Shown here: piece by piece, positions 19,130 to 29,242 of the stretch
How the letters are laid out: each line of letters opens with the position of its first letter
Numbering within the stretch: position 1 is the first letter of the stretch
Assembly: GCF_005403045.1 (NCBI RefSeq)
Contig: NZ_BJCL01000001.1
Span: 372,001 to 436,000 of the forward strand
Reading direction: 5' to 3'
Length of the DNA stretch: 64,000 nt
From: Pseudaquabacterium pictum
GTDB taxonomy: Bacteria; Pseudomonadota; Gammaproteobacteria; Burkholderiales; Burkholderiaceae_C
Made by a program: the position numbers and the translations under genes
Notes under the pieces: model-generated
Databases searched by the model: none
Told to the model about the DNA's origin: nothing
What the model saw: only the letters and a program-made list of their open reading frames with translations

Positions 19130-19477
19130 ATGCAGCCCTGGCACCAGCAACTGCCCATCTACCAGCAACTCGCCGACCAGCTGGCCGCCCGCCTGCTGGA
19201 CGGCGAACTCACCGAGGGCGAGCCCATGCCCTCGGTGCGCGCGCTGGCCAGCCGCTACCTGCTGAACCCGCTGACCGTCAGCCGCGCGCTGCAGGCGCTG
19301 GACGAGGACGGCCTGCTGGAGAACCGCCGCGGCCTGGGCCTGTACGTGCGGCCGGGTGCCCGCGAGCGGCTGCGCGAGGCCGCGCGCGAGCGCTTCCTGG
19401 CCAGCGAATGGCCGGCGCTGCGCGCCCGGCTGCAACGCCTGGGCATCACCCCCCACGACCTCGACTGGAACCCCTGA
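19130..19477 (+). CDS. GntR-family transcriptional regulator, YtrA subfamily
   Basis: From ATG 19130 this is a 115-residue regulator made of an N-terminal GntR winged helix (PIYQQLADQLAARLLDGELTEGEPMPSVRALA...VSRALQALDEDGLLENRRGLGLYV) and a short helical tail without a ligand-binding domain, which defines the YtrA subfamily. ATG 19094 and 19028 are also in frame, but they would place the operator and promoter inside the gene. An ABC ATPase starts two bases after the stop. It probably represses its own operon in response to envelope stress or an antimicrobial compound. Confidence 0.88.
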   Translation: MQPWHQQLPIYQQLADQLAARLLDGELTEGEPMPSVRALASRYLLNPLTVSRALQALDEDGLLENRRGLGLYVRPGARERLREAARERFLASEWPALRARLQRLGITPHDLDWNP

Positions 19478-19478
19478 C

Positions 19479-20354
19479 ATGACTGCGCTGATCGAGGCCC
19501 AAGGCCTGACACTGCACTACGGCCGCAAGCAGGCCCTGGACGACCTCGCCTTCACCGTGCAGCCCGGCCGGGTGGTGGGCCTGCTGGGCCACAACGGCGC
19601 CGGCAAGACCTCGCTGATGAAGGCCCTGGTGGGCCTGCATGCCGCCGAAGGCCGGCTGCAGGTGCTGGGCCGCGACCCCTACCGCGACCGCGTGGCCCTG
19701 CTCGACGACCTGGCCTACATCCCCGACGTGGCCATCCTGCCGCGCTGGGCCAAGGTGTCGCAGCTGGTCACGCTGATGGCCGGCCTGCACCCGAGGTTCT
19801 CGGCCGAGCGGGCGCGCACCCTGCTGCGCCGCACCAGCGTGGGCCTGGGCGACACGGTGAAGAACCTCAGCAAGGGCATGGTGGTGCAGGTGCACCTGGC
19901 CCTGGTGGCGGCCATCGACGCGAAGCTGATGATCCTGGACGAGCCCACGTTGGGGCTGGATGTGCTGTCACGCAAGGCCTTCTACGAGATGCTGATCGAC
20001 GAGTGGTGCGACGGCCAGCGCAGCGTGCTGATCTCCACCCACCAGGTCGAGGAGATCGAGACCCTGCTGTCGGACGTGCTGATGCTCAACGAGGGCAAGC
20101 TGGTGCTGTCGCTGAGTCTGGAGGACATCGACCGCCGCTTCGTCGCCCTGGGCCATGACCCGGCGGTGGCCGACACCATGGCCGCCGCCCACCCGCTGCT
20201 GCGCTACCGGGTGCAGGGCGGCAACGCCGCACTGTTCGACGGCGCGCCGCCGCCCGAGGTGGCGGCGCTGGGCCAGCGGCTGCGGCCCAGCCTGGTCGAC
20301 CTGTTCGTGGCGCTGACCCGCCGTCCCGAGATCAACCCCAGTCAACCCCAGTGA
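19479..20354 (+). CDS. ABC transporter ATP-binding protein
   Basis: This 291-residue ABC ATPase has Walker A GHNGAGKTS (about residues 37-45), a divergent signature LSKGM in place of LSGGQ, and Walker B LMILDEPTLGLD with the switch His in STHQVEE. The C-terminal ~70 residues resemble the extensions of YtrB/BcrA-type exporters. It should form a complex with the following permease. The last codons and the next start lie in a 10-base tandem duplication (20332-20351). Confidence 0.9.
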   Translation: MTALIEAQGLTLHYGRKQALDDLAFTVQPGRVVGLLGHNGAGKTSLMKALVGLHAAEGRLQVLGRDPYRDRVALLDDLAYIPDVAILPRWAKVSQLVTLMAGLHPRFSAERARTLLRRTSVGLGDTVKNLSKGMVVQVHLALVAAIDAKLMILDEPTLGLDVLSRKAFYEMLIDEWCDGQRSVLISTHQVEEIETLLSDVLMLNEGKLVLSLSLEDIDRRFVALGHDPAVADTMAAAHPLLRYRVQGGNAALFDGAPPPEVAALGQRLRPSLVDLFVALTRRPEINPSQPQ

Positions 20355-21286
20355 GCACCGCCGCCATGGACCGATTCACCCGCTTCCGCACCCTGCTGCT
20401 GCGTGAATGGATGCAGCACCGCACCGGCTGGCTGGTGCTGATGGCCCTGCCCAGCCTGGTGATGCTGGGCCTGGGCCTGCTCGACCGCGAGGCGGTGCAG
20501 ATCGGCTCGGTCGACGCCGGCGAACTGCAGACGCTGCCGCTGGTGCTGCAGGCGCTGGTCTGGACCGTGGCCACGCTGGCCCTGGCCGGGCTGCTGGTGG
20601 CGCTGACGCTGCTGGCCCAGCTGCCCGGGCTGGCCCGGCGCGACCAGCAGGACCGGTCGATCGAGTTCTGGCGCTCGCTGCCGGTCAGCCATGTGCAGGG
20701 CGTGGGCGCCACCGTGCTGATGCACCTGCTGCTGCTGCCGGCGGCCGCGCTGTTGGCGGGCCTGGTGGGTGCCCAACTGGTGGTGCTGGTGACGGTGGTG
20801 CTGCACCACGGCCCCCTGGCCTGGCTGCAGCTGCCCTGGGGCCTGCTGCTGCCCAGCTATGGCCTGGGCGCGCTGCGCCTGGTGCTGGGCCTGCTGCTGG
20901 GCGTGCTGTGGCTGTCGCCGTTGCTGCTGCTGACCATGGCGGCATCCGCCTGGCTCAAGCGCTGGGCGGTGCCGGTGGTGTCGGCCGCCAGCCTGCTGGG
21001 GGTGTACTGGCTGGATGCGCGCCTGCCGGTGCCGCTGGTCGGGCCCGCGTTCCGCCGCATCGGCACCGAGGCGCTGTACGCGCTGGTGGCGCCCGATCTG
21101 TTCGACGGGCCGAACCGGTTGGCGCAGAGCGGCCTGGCCGATGCCGTCGCCGGCCTGCCGATGGCGCTGCTGCAGGACACCGGCCGTGTGCTGGCCGGTG
21201 CCGCGACACCGGCCTTCGGGCTGGCCCTGGCCGGCGGTGTGCTGGGCTTCGCCCTGCTGGTGCTGCGGCGCCAGCGCGCAGTCTGA
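20351..21286 (+). CDS. ABC transporter permease (ABC-2 type-like)
   Basis: This 311-residue membrane protein has six or more hydrophobic helices, for instance LVLMALPSLVMLGLGLL, ALAGLLVALTLLAQL and FALLVLRR at the end. A soluble N-terminus carries the LLLREWMQHRTGW motif common in ABC-2 permeases. It starts with GTG 20351, overlapping the ATPase stop by four bases (GTGA); ATG 20366 is an alternative. With the GntR and ATPase genes it completes a regulator-ATPase-permease unit. The substrate is unknown; export of peptides or a regulatory role are usual for the group. Confidence 0.85.
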   Translation: MSTAAMDRFTRFRTLLLREWMQHRTGWLVLMALPSLVMLGLGLLDREAVQIGSVDAGELQTLPLVLQALVWTVATLALAGLLVALTLLAQLPGLARRDQQDRSIEFWRSLPVSHVQGVGATVLMHLLLLPAAALLAGLVGAQLVVLVTVVLHHGPLAWLQLPWGLLLPSYGLGALRLVLGLLLGVLWLSPLLLLTMAASAWLKRWAVPVVSAASLLGVYWLDARLPVPLVGPAFRRIGTEALYALVAPDLFDGPNRLAQSGLADAVAGLPMALLQDTGRVLAGAATPAFGLALAGGVLGFALLVLRRQRAV

Positions 21287-21334
21287 CCGCTGGCGCAGCC
21301 TCAGGATCGGCCGGCCGCGGCCGAAAACACAGGC

Positions 21335-23260
21335 ATGCAGCACGCTGCGCGCATGCGCGACCGGCCCGGTGACCAACTGGCCGCCAGGGGCGGCCGGCTG
21401 CTGGCGCGCGCCGTGCTGGCGCTGGCGGCCTCGGGCCTGCTGACGCCCTGGGTCGGCAACGCCCGCGCCGCCGACCGCCCGGCCTGGCAGGCCGAGGTCG
21501 ACGCTGCGATGCAGGACGACCCGCGCACCACCATGGCCGACCTGCAGGCGCGCCTGCAAGCCACCCAAGCTGCGTCCGACCGCTTCTGGACCCTGCTGGC
21601 CCTGGCACGCACGCAGAACCAGCTGGAACAGAGCGCCGACGCCGTGGCCACCACCCAGCAGGCCGCCGAGGCGCTGCGCGCCGACACCAGCGCCAGCGCC
21701 AGCCAGCGGCTGTGGCTGGAACTGGCGCAGCTGCAGGTCGGCTGGACCCTGGCAACCCCGGCCGATGCACAGGCCCGCCTGCGCGCACTGCAGCCGCGGG
21801 TGGCAGCGCAGACCGATCCGCATCTGCGCTGCGAATTCACCGAGCTGGAGCTGGCCCTGCTGCTGGACATCCAGAGCCTGGACGAAGCCTGGCTGGCCGC
21901 CGAGGCGGTGGAACGCTGCGGCCGTGCCACCGGTTCGGTCGAACGCGAGGCCGGCGGCATCCTGTCGCTGGGCCAGCTGGTGCGCAAGGGCCGCGGCAGC
22001 AACCTGGGCGAGGCCGACACCTTGTTCCAGCGTGCCGAGCAGGTGCTGGGCAACCGGCCGGCACGGCAGCTGCGCAGCATCATCGCCTGGGACCACGGCA
22101 TCACCCTGGGCCAGGGACAGCGCTGGGACGCTGCGCTCGCGCGCCTGCGCGAAGCACAAAGCCTGTCGCGCGACATCGGCGACAGCGCCGGCGTGGCCGC
22201 GGCCAGCACCGAGATGGCCCAGCTGCACCTGCAGCGCGACCAGCCGGCGTTGGCCCTGCCGCTGCTGGCCGAATCCCGCCGCCTGCTGGCCGACACCGAT
22301 GGCGGCTACCGCCTGCCCACGGTGGCACGCGCCGAGCTGCAGGCCCTGGCGCGCCTGAAGCGGCCGGAGGCGCTGGCCGCCATCGACCGCGCCCGCCGCT
22401 GGGACACCGACACCCTGCCCGCCCAGGAACGTGCCCGGCTGGTGCGGGCGATGGCCGAGGCCTATGCCTCGCAGGGGCGCTTTGCCCAGGCCTGGGCCGA
22501 GGTGCAGCGCAGCGATGCCCTGCTGGAGGCCGGCCGTCGACAGGCCACCGATGTGCAGGTCAACCGCCTGCAGGCCCGCTATGCCACCGCCCAGCGCGAG
22601 GCCGAGAACGCCGCCCTGCGCCACCGCAGCGAGACGGCCCAGCTGGCACTGGAAGCGCAGAGCGCCCGCCAGCGGGCGCTGTGGGCGGCCATCGGCACGC
22701 TGGGTCTGGGCCTGGCGGCGGTGCTGGCCTGGGGATGGCGGGCCTTCGCGCAACGCCGCCAGCTGGCCGACCTGGCCCTGCGCGACGAGCTCACCGGCCA
22801 GCCCAACCGCCGTGCTGTGACGGCCTATGCCCAGGCGCAGTTCGGCCAGGCGCGCAAGCTGGGCGTGCCGCTGTCGGTGGCGATGATCGATCTCGACCAC
22901 TTCAAGCAGGTCAACGACAGCCTCGGTCATGCCGGCGGCGACGCGGTGCTGCGCGCCCTGGTGGCCGCCGCCCGCAGCGTGCTGCGCGGCCAGGACCGCC
23001 TGGGCCGCTGGGGTGGCGAGGAATGGCTGCTGGTGATGCCCGGCACCTCGGTCGCCGAGCTGCCGGCGGTGTTCGAACGGCTGCGGGCTCAGTTTGCGGC
23101 CACGCCGGCCGTGGGCGTGACCGGCCCGCACGGCTGCAGCTTCTCGATGGGCGGCGCCGAGATGCGGGCCGACACACCCAGCCTGGACGCGCTGGTGGCC
23201 GAGGCCGACCGCCAGCTCTACCAGGCCAAGGCCGACGGCCGCGACTGCCTGCGCAGCTGA
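21335..23260 (+). CDS. TPR-containing membrane-bound diguanylate cyclase (GGEEW)
   Basis: A 641-residue sensor. A signal peptide (to about residue 45, ending ARA-AD) is followed by a periplasmic helical region of TPR-like repeats (about 50-420), one transmembrane helix (about 450-470) and a cytoplasmic GGDEF domain (about 480-640). The active site reads GGEEW (residues 560-564), and the substrate segment IDLDHFKQVNDSLGHAGGD is intact, so cyclic-di-GMP synthesis is likely. No RxxD inhibitory site is obvious; the residues just before GGEEW are RLGRW. ATG 21353 is an alternative start. The neighbours give no clue to the signal. Confidence 0.88.
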   Translation: MQHAARMRDRPGDQLAARGGRLLARAVLALAASGLLTPWVGNARAADRPAWQAEVDAAMQDDPRTTMADLQARLQATQAASDRFWTLLALARTQNQLEQSADAVATTQQAAEALRADTSASASQRLWLELAQLQVGWTLATPADAQARLRALQPRVAAQTDPHLRCEFTELELALLLDIQSLDEAWLAAEAVERCGRATGSVEREAGGILSLGQLVRKGRGSNLGEADTLFQRAEQVLGNRPARQLRSIIAWDHGITLGQGQRWDAALARLREAQSLSRDIGDSAGVAAASTEMAQLHLQRDQPALALPLLAESRRLLADTDGGYRLPTVARAELQALARLKRPEALAAIDRARRWDTDTLPAQERARLVRAMAEAYASQGRFAQAWAEVQRSDALLEAGRRQATDVQVNRLQARYATAQREAENAALRHRSETAQLALEAQSARQRALWAAIGTLGLGLAAVLAWGWRAFAQRRQLADLALRDELTGQPNRRAVTAYAQAQFGQARKLGVPLSVAMIDLDHFKQVNDSLGHAGGDAVLRALVAAARSVLRGQDRLGRWGGEEWLLVMPGTSVAELPAVFERLRAQFAATPAVGVTGPHGCSFSMGGAEMRADTPSLDALVAEADRQLYQAKADGRDCLRS

Positions 23261-23289
23261 CGGACCGGACGTCGACCCATCAAGCAAAA

Positions 23290-23316
23290 CGGCGTTGCCC
23301 GGAGGGGGCAACGCCG
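23290..23316 (-). terminator. Rho-independent-like terminator of aceA
   Basis: A perfect 11-base stem (CGGCGTTGCCC / GGGCAACGCCG) encloses a 5-base loop. On the minus strand it is followed by GTTTTGC, a short U tract, so it suits termination of aceA, which ends about 73 bases upstream. It lies 30 bases past the convergent GGDEF gene and could slow transcription from that side too. A second small hairpin (23341-23358, 7-base arms) lies between it and aceA. Confidence 0.6.
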
Positions 23317-23388
23317 CAGTGCTTGTCTCCCCACCCCATGCCGGGGCGGGTGCCCCGGCCGGCAGGTTGTTGGCGGATCAGCCGTCGA

Positions 23389-24687
<1,299 letters not shown>

Positions 24688-24771
24688 GGAAGCTCCTGGG
24701 AGTGACAAGTTGGAAACAAGGGAACCGGCTGAACCGATGGCTCTAGCGTAACGGCGGTGCGGCCAGCTGCC

Positions 24772-24794
24772 AAGACTTATGTCTTATAGAAGAC
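24772..24794. promoter_or_regulatory. Three alternating half-sites (AAGAC/GTCTT/AAGAC) upstream of aceA
   Basis: AAGAC (24772-24776), GTCTT (24781-24785) and AAGAC (24790-24794) alternate in orientation with exactly 4-base spacers (TTAT, ATAG), giving a 9-base period. The stretch is AT-rich in GC-rich DNA and lies 85-107 bases upstream of the aceA start, where a regulator of the glyoxylate shunt would act. The regulator is unknown. Confidence 0.4.
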
Positions 24795-24834
24795 TAAATT
24801 GTTGTTCCATTGAAATCAACGACTTACACGCCGT

Positions 24835-24934
24835 TTTCCATGATGCGGAACGCAATTCTTGATGATGGAAAGTTCTGCTGCGGCGCAGCATGGCTTGATT
24901 TCACATCATGAAAGCGGGATTTCCCGATGTGAAA
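24835..24934. promoter_or_regulatory. Inverted repeats in the aceA-lrp gap
   Basis: TTTCCAT (24835-24841) and ATGGAAA (24865-24871) are perfect complements 23 bases apart. Further on, TTTCACATC (24899-24907) and GATGTGAAA (24926-24934) are perfect 9-base arms that also enclose CGGG/CCCG (24915-24926). The second set could be a hairpin ending the lrp transcript, which stops at 24978, or a paired operator. This 290-base gap has no open frame that I believe. Confidence 0.35.
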
Positions 24935-24977
24935 GATGATGTGCCGACACGGCCGGCGCTGGCCGACAGACTCGCCG

Positions 24978-25457
24978 CTACACCGGCAAGGCGGTGGTCT
25001 TCTTCACCGTGCGCAGCACCAGCATCGAATTGCTGCGCTCGACGCCAGGCAGGCGCATCAGCACCTGGGTGTGGAAGCGCTCCAGGTCCTCGGCATCGCG
25101 GTAGCTGAAGCGGATCAGGTAGTCGTTGCTGCCGGCCACATAGAAGCAGTCCAGGACCTCCGGCTCGTCGCGCACCGCCTGTTCGAAGCCCTTGAGCACG
25201 CCGTCGCTCATGGTCTGCAGGTTGATGATCGAGAAACAGGTGCCGTGCTGGCCCAGCGCCTTGGGATTGAGCAGGGCCACGTACTGGCCGATCACCCCGC
25301 TCTCCTCCAGCTGCTTCACCCGCCGCAGGCAGGCCGAGGGCGACAGATGCACCCGTTCGGCCAGTTGCACATTCGACAGCCGGCCATCGTGCTGCAGGGC
25401 GTCGAGAATCTGGCGGTCGATCGCATCGAGTTGCGGCTTGCTGGCAGTGGATCGCAT
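24978..25457 (-). CDS. Lrp/AsnC-family transcriptional regulator
   Basis: A 159-residue regulator with an N-terminal winged helix (LDAIDRQILDALQHDGRLSNVQLAERVHLSPSACLRRVKQLEESGVI) and a C-terminal RAM effector domain (VLDCFYVAGSNDYLIRF...FHTQVLMRLPGVERSNS). Such proteins sense amino acids and bind DNA as dimers or octamers. ATG 25457 is preferred; 25487 is possible. It is divergent from the aminotransferase gene at 25617 and is the best candidate to control the polyamine/amine genes that follow. Confidence 0.9.
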   Translation of the reverse strand: MRSTASKPQLDAIDRQILDALQHDGRLSNVQLAERVHLSPSACLRRVKQLEESGVIGQYVALLNPKALGQHGTCFSIINLQTMSDGVLKGFEQAVRDEPEVLDCFYVAGSNDYLIRFSYRDAEDLERFHTQVLMRLPGVERSNSMLVLRTVKKTTALPV

Positions 25458-25518
25458 TTTCTGCAGTTCATGGGTTGATTGGCGCAATTATATGCGGCGA
25501 CCTGCGTTGGCGGACCTG

Positions 25519-25556
25519 CATTGCGCATGCACATTGCGCATGAGCCTGTCTAGACT
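25519..25556 (+). promoter_or_regulatory. Direct repeats and promoter of the aminotransferase operon
   Basis: CATTGCGCATG occurs twice (25519-25529 and 25532-25542), 13 bases apart, and overlaps a -35-like TGCACA (25528-25533). A 17-base spacer leads to the -10-like TAGACT (25551-25556). The repeat is probably where the divergent Lrp-type protein binds. The core AGCCTGTCTAGACT (25543-25556) recurs with one change upstream of the potF-like gene. Confidence 0.5.
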
Positions 25557-25616
25557 GCATGATGTTGCGCGGCGTCGCGCACGCCCGCCGCCCACACCCC
25601 AGCCAGGAGCCCGACG

Positions 25617-27011
<1,395 letters not shown>

Positions 27012-27070
27012 TCTGACCCGACCGCCTGCACCCGCCAACCGTCACAAGGACACTGCCTAGCGCGCACCGT

Positions 27071-28372
27071 ATGCATTTCCTCAGCGTCGATCGTGAACTC
27101 ACGCGCCACTCGTACTACGCCGACACGGCGGTGCGGGCGGCACGGCATCCGGCGCTGCAGGGCGATGCAGACTGCGATGTGGCCATCGTCGGCGGCGGGC
27201 TGGCGGGGCTGTCTGCTGCCATCGAGCTGGCCGACCGCGGCTTCTCGGTGCGGGTGCTGGAAGCGCGCGAGGTCGGCTTCGGCGCCAGCGGCCGCAACGG
27301 CGGCCAAGCCATCCACGGCCTGGCCTGTGACCAGGACGAGATCGAACGGCAGCTCGGCCTGGACGAAGCGCGCCGCGTCTTCGCCATGTCGATCGAGGCG
27401 CTGGAGGTGATCCGCCAGCGCTGCGCCCGCTTCCAGATCGACTGCGACTGGCGCGACGGCTACCTGGGCGTGGCCACCAGCGCCGGCAAGGCGCGTGACC
27501 TGCTGGCTGGCGCCGACCATCTCGAGACGGCCTACAGCTACCCGCTGCGGCGCATCGCCCAGTCCGACCTGCCGCAGTGGATCGACAGCCCGCGCTACCG
27601 AGCGGCGGTGCACGACCCGCGCTCGGGCCACCTGCATCCGCTGAAGTACACGCTGGGCCTGGCCCGGGCTGCCGCCGGGCTGGGCGTGACCATCCACGAA
27701 GGCACGGCCGTCACCGCCCTGACCCCGGGCGACCGGCCGGTGCTGCACACCGCCAACGGCCGCGTCACCGCCCGCCAGGTGCTGCTGGCCGGCAATGTCT
27801 ACCTGCAGGGCATCGCGGCGGCGCTGGAGCCGCGCATCATGCCGGTGGGTACCTACATCGTGGCCAGCGCGCCGGTGGACCCGGCGCTGGCGCAGACGCT
27901 GATCCCCTGCGGCGCAGCGGTGTGCGACAACAACTTCGTGCTCGACTACTTCCGCTTCAGCGCCGACCACCGCATGGTCTACGGCGGCCGCGTCAGCTAC
28001 AGCACCGCCACGCCGATGAACCTGGCCGAATCCATGCGCCAGCGCATGGTCGGCACCTTCCCGGCGCTGGCCGGCACGCCGGTCACCCATGCCTGGGGCG
28101 GCTTCGTCGACATCTCGATGAACCGCGCGCCGGATTTCGGCCGCCTGCCCAATTGCCCGCAGGTCTACTACTTGCAAGGCTTCTCCGGCCACGGCCTGGC
28201 GCTGACCGGCCTGGCCGGCCGGGTGGTGGCCGAGGCCATGGCCGGCGATGCCACCCGTTTCGACACCTTTGCCCGCCTGCGCCACCGGCCCTTCCCCGGC
28301 GGCCGGCTGCTGCGCATGCCGGCCCTCGTGCTGGGCATGGCCTGGTACCGACTGAAAGACGCTCTCGCATGA
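27071..28372 (+). CDS. puuB: FAD-dependent oxidoreductase, gamma-glutamylputrescine oxidase type
   Basis: This 433-residue DAO-family flavoprotein has the FAD motif VGGGLAGLSAAIELADRG (about residues 41-58) and GASGRNGGQ, typical of PuuB-like oxidases. The C-terminal FSGHGLALTGLAGRVVAEA segment completes the FAD fold. PuuB oxidises gamma-glutamylputrescine to the aldehyde with release of ammonia. The stop overlaps the puuD-like start by four bases. No PuuC-type aldehyde dehydrogenase lies nearby, so the next step must be encoded elsewhere or be replaced by a transaminase route. Confidence 0.82.
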   Translation: MHFLSVDRELTRHSYYADTAVRAARHPALQGDADCDVAIVGGGLAGLSAAIELADRGFSVRVLEAREVGFGASGRNGGQAIHGLACDQDEIERQLGLDEARRVFAMSIEALEVIRQRCARFQIDCDWRDGYLGVATSAGKARDLLAGADHLETAYSYPLRRIAQSDLPQWIDSPRYRAAVHDPRSGHLHPLKYTLGLARAAAGLGVTIHEGTAVTALTPGDRPVLHTANGRVTARQVLLAGNVYLQGIAAALEPRIMPVGTYIVASAPVDPALAQTLIPCGAAVCDNNFVLDYFRFSADHRMVYGGRVSYSTATPMNLAESMRQRMVGTFPALAGTPVTHAWGGFVDISMNRAPDFGRLPNCPQVYYLQGFSGHGLALTGLAGRVVAEAMAGDATRFDTFARLRHRPFPGGRLLRMPALVLGMAWYRLKDALA

Positions 28373-29151
28373 CCGCCCTCCTGCCCAAGCCCCTGGTGCT
28401 GGTGCCCGCCTGCAACCGCCCACTGGGCGACCATCCGTTCCACATCGCCGGCCAGAAGTATGTGGATGCGGTGCGCCTGGCCGGCTGCACGCCGCTGATT
28501 GTGCCCACGGCCGAGGCGGACGAGATTCCCGGCCTGCTGGCACTGGCCGACGGCGTGCTGCTGACCGGCTCGCCATCGAATGTGCACCCCAGCCACTTCG
28601 GCGAGGAGGTGCACGACCCCAGCCTGCCGCTGGACCCGGCGCGCGACGCCTGGACCCTGCCGCTGATCCGCCAGGCGCTGGCCATCGGCCTGCCGCTGTT
28701 CGCCATCTGCCGGGGCACGCAGGAGACGAATGTGGCGCTGGGCGGATCGCTGCACCAGGCGGTGCAGGAGGTCGGCCCGTTCCAGGACCACCGCGCGCCC
28801 GGCGGTCAGCCAGCCGATGTGCAGTACGCCGACACCCACCCGGTGCAGGTGCTGCCGGGCGGCCGGCTGGCGCAGATCGTCGACCGCGACAGCTTCCAGG
28901 TGAATTCGCTGCACGGCCAGGCGGTCAACCGCCTGGCACCTGGGCTGCGGGTGGAGGCGGTGGCGCCGGACGGCATCGTCGAGGCCTTTTCGGTGGAGAC
29001 GGCGCCCGGCTTCAACCTCTGCCTGCAGTGGCACCCCGAATGGCGGGCGGCCGGCAACCCGGTGTCGATGCAGTTGCTGAGCGCCTTCGGCGATGCGGCA
29101 CGCGCCTGGCGGGCGCAGCGGCAGACGCCGCACCGCAACCCGATTCCGTAG
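28369..29151 (+). CDS. puuD: Gamma-glutamyl-gamma-aminobutyrate hydrolase (class I glutamine amidotransferase fold)
   Basis: A 260-residue peptidase C26-type hydrolase that should release glutamate and GABA from gamma-glutamyl-GABA. The nucleophile is Cys114 in AICRGTQE, with the catalytic His in LQWHPEW and the family segment LTGSPSNVHP. Pseudomonas calls the counterpart spuA. ATG 28369 overlaps the flavoprotein stop (ATGA). The long open frame upstream is a shadow. Followed after about 90 bases by the glutamylpolyamine synthetase. Confidence 0.88.
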   Translation: MTALLPKPLVLVPACNRPLGDHPFHIAGQKYVDAVRLAGCTPLIVPTAEADEIPGLLALADGVLLTGSPSNVHPSHFGEEVHDPSLPLDPARDAWTLPLIRQALAIGLPLFAICRGTQETNVALGGSLHQAVQEVGPFQDHRAPGGQPADVQYADTHPVQVLPGGRLAQIVDRDSFQVNSLHGQAVNRLAPGLRVEAVAPDGIVEAFSVETAPGFNLCLQWHPEWRAAGNPVSMQLLSAFGDAARAWRAQRQTPHRNPIP

Positions 29152-29242
29152 TGTCGATCTGCCACGGCGCCCACCCGCGCCGCCCCCGGTGCCGCGCCAC
29201 AAGCGCCGGCACCCGACCCCGCAACCCGACCCAAGGTGTTCC

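Noticed and set aside
20342-23311. A 989-codon minus-strand open frame opposite the ABC permease and GGDEF genes
   Set aside because: Same composition artefact; the plus-strand genes show clear domains and coupling, the minus frame shows none.
23341-23358. Hairpin CCGGGGC-GGGT-GCCCCGG as main aceA terminator
   Set aside because: The stem is short and no T run follows; the 11-base stem at 23290-23316 with TTTT on the minus strand is better.
28369-29151. GMP synthase or other classical glutamine amidotransferase
   Set aside because: The Cys-His arrangement and SPSNVHP segment fit the gamma-glutamyl-GABA hydrolase group, and the neighbours are polyamine genes.
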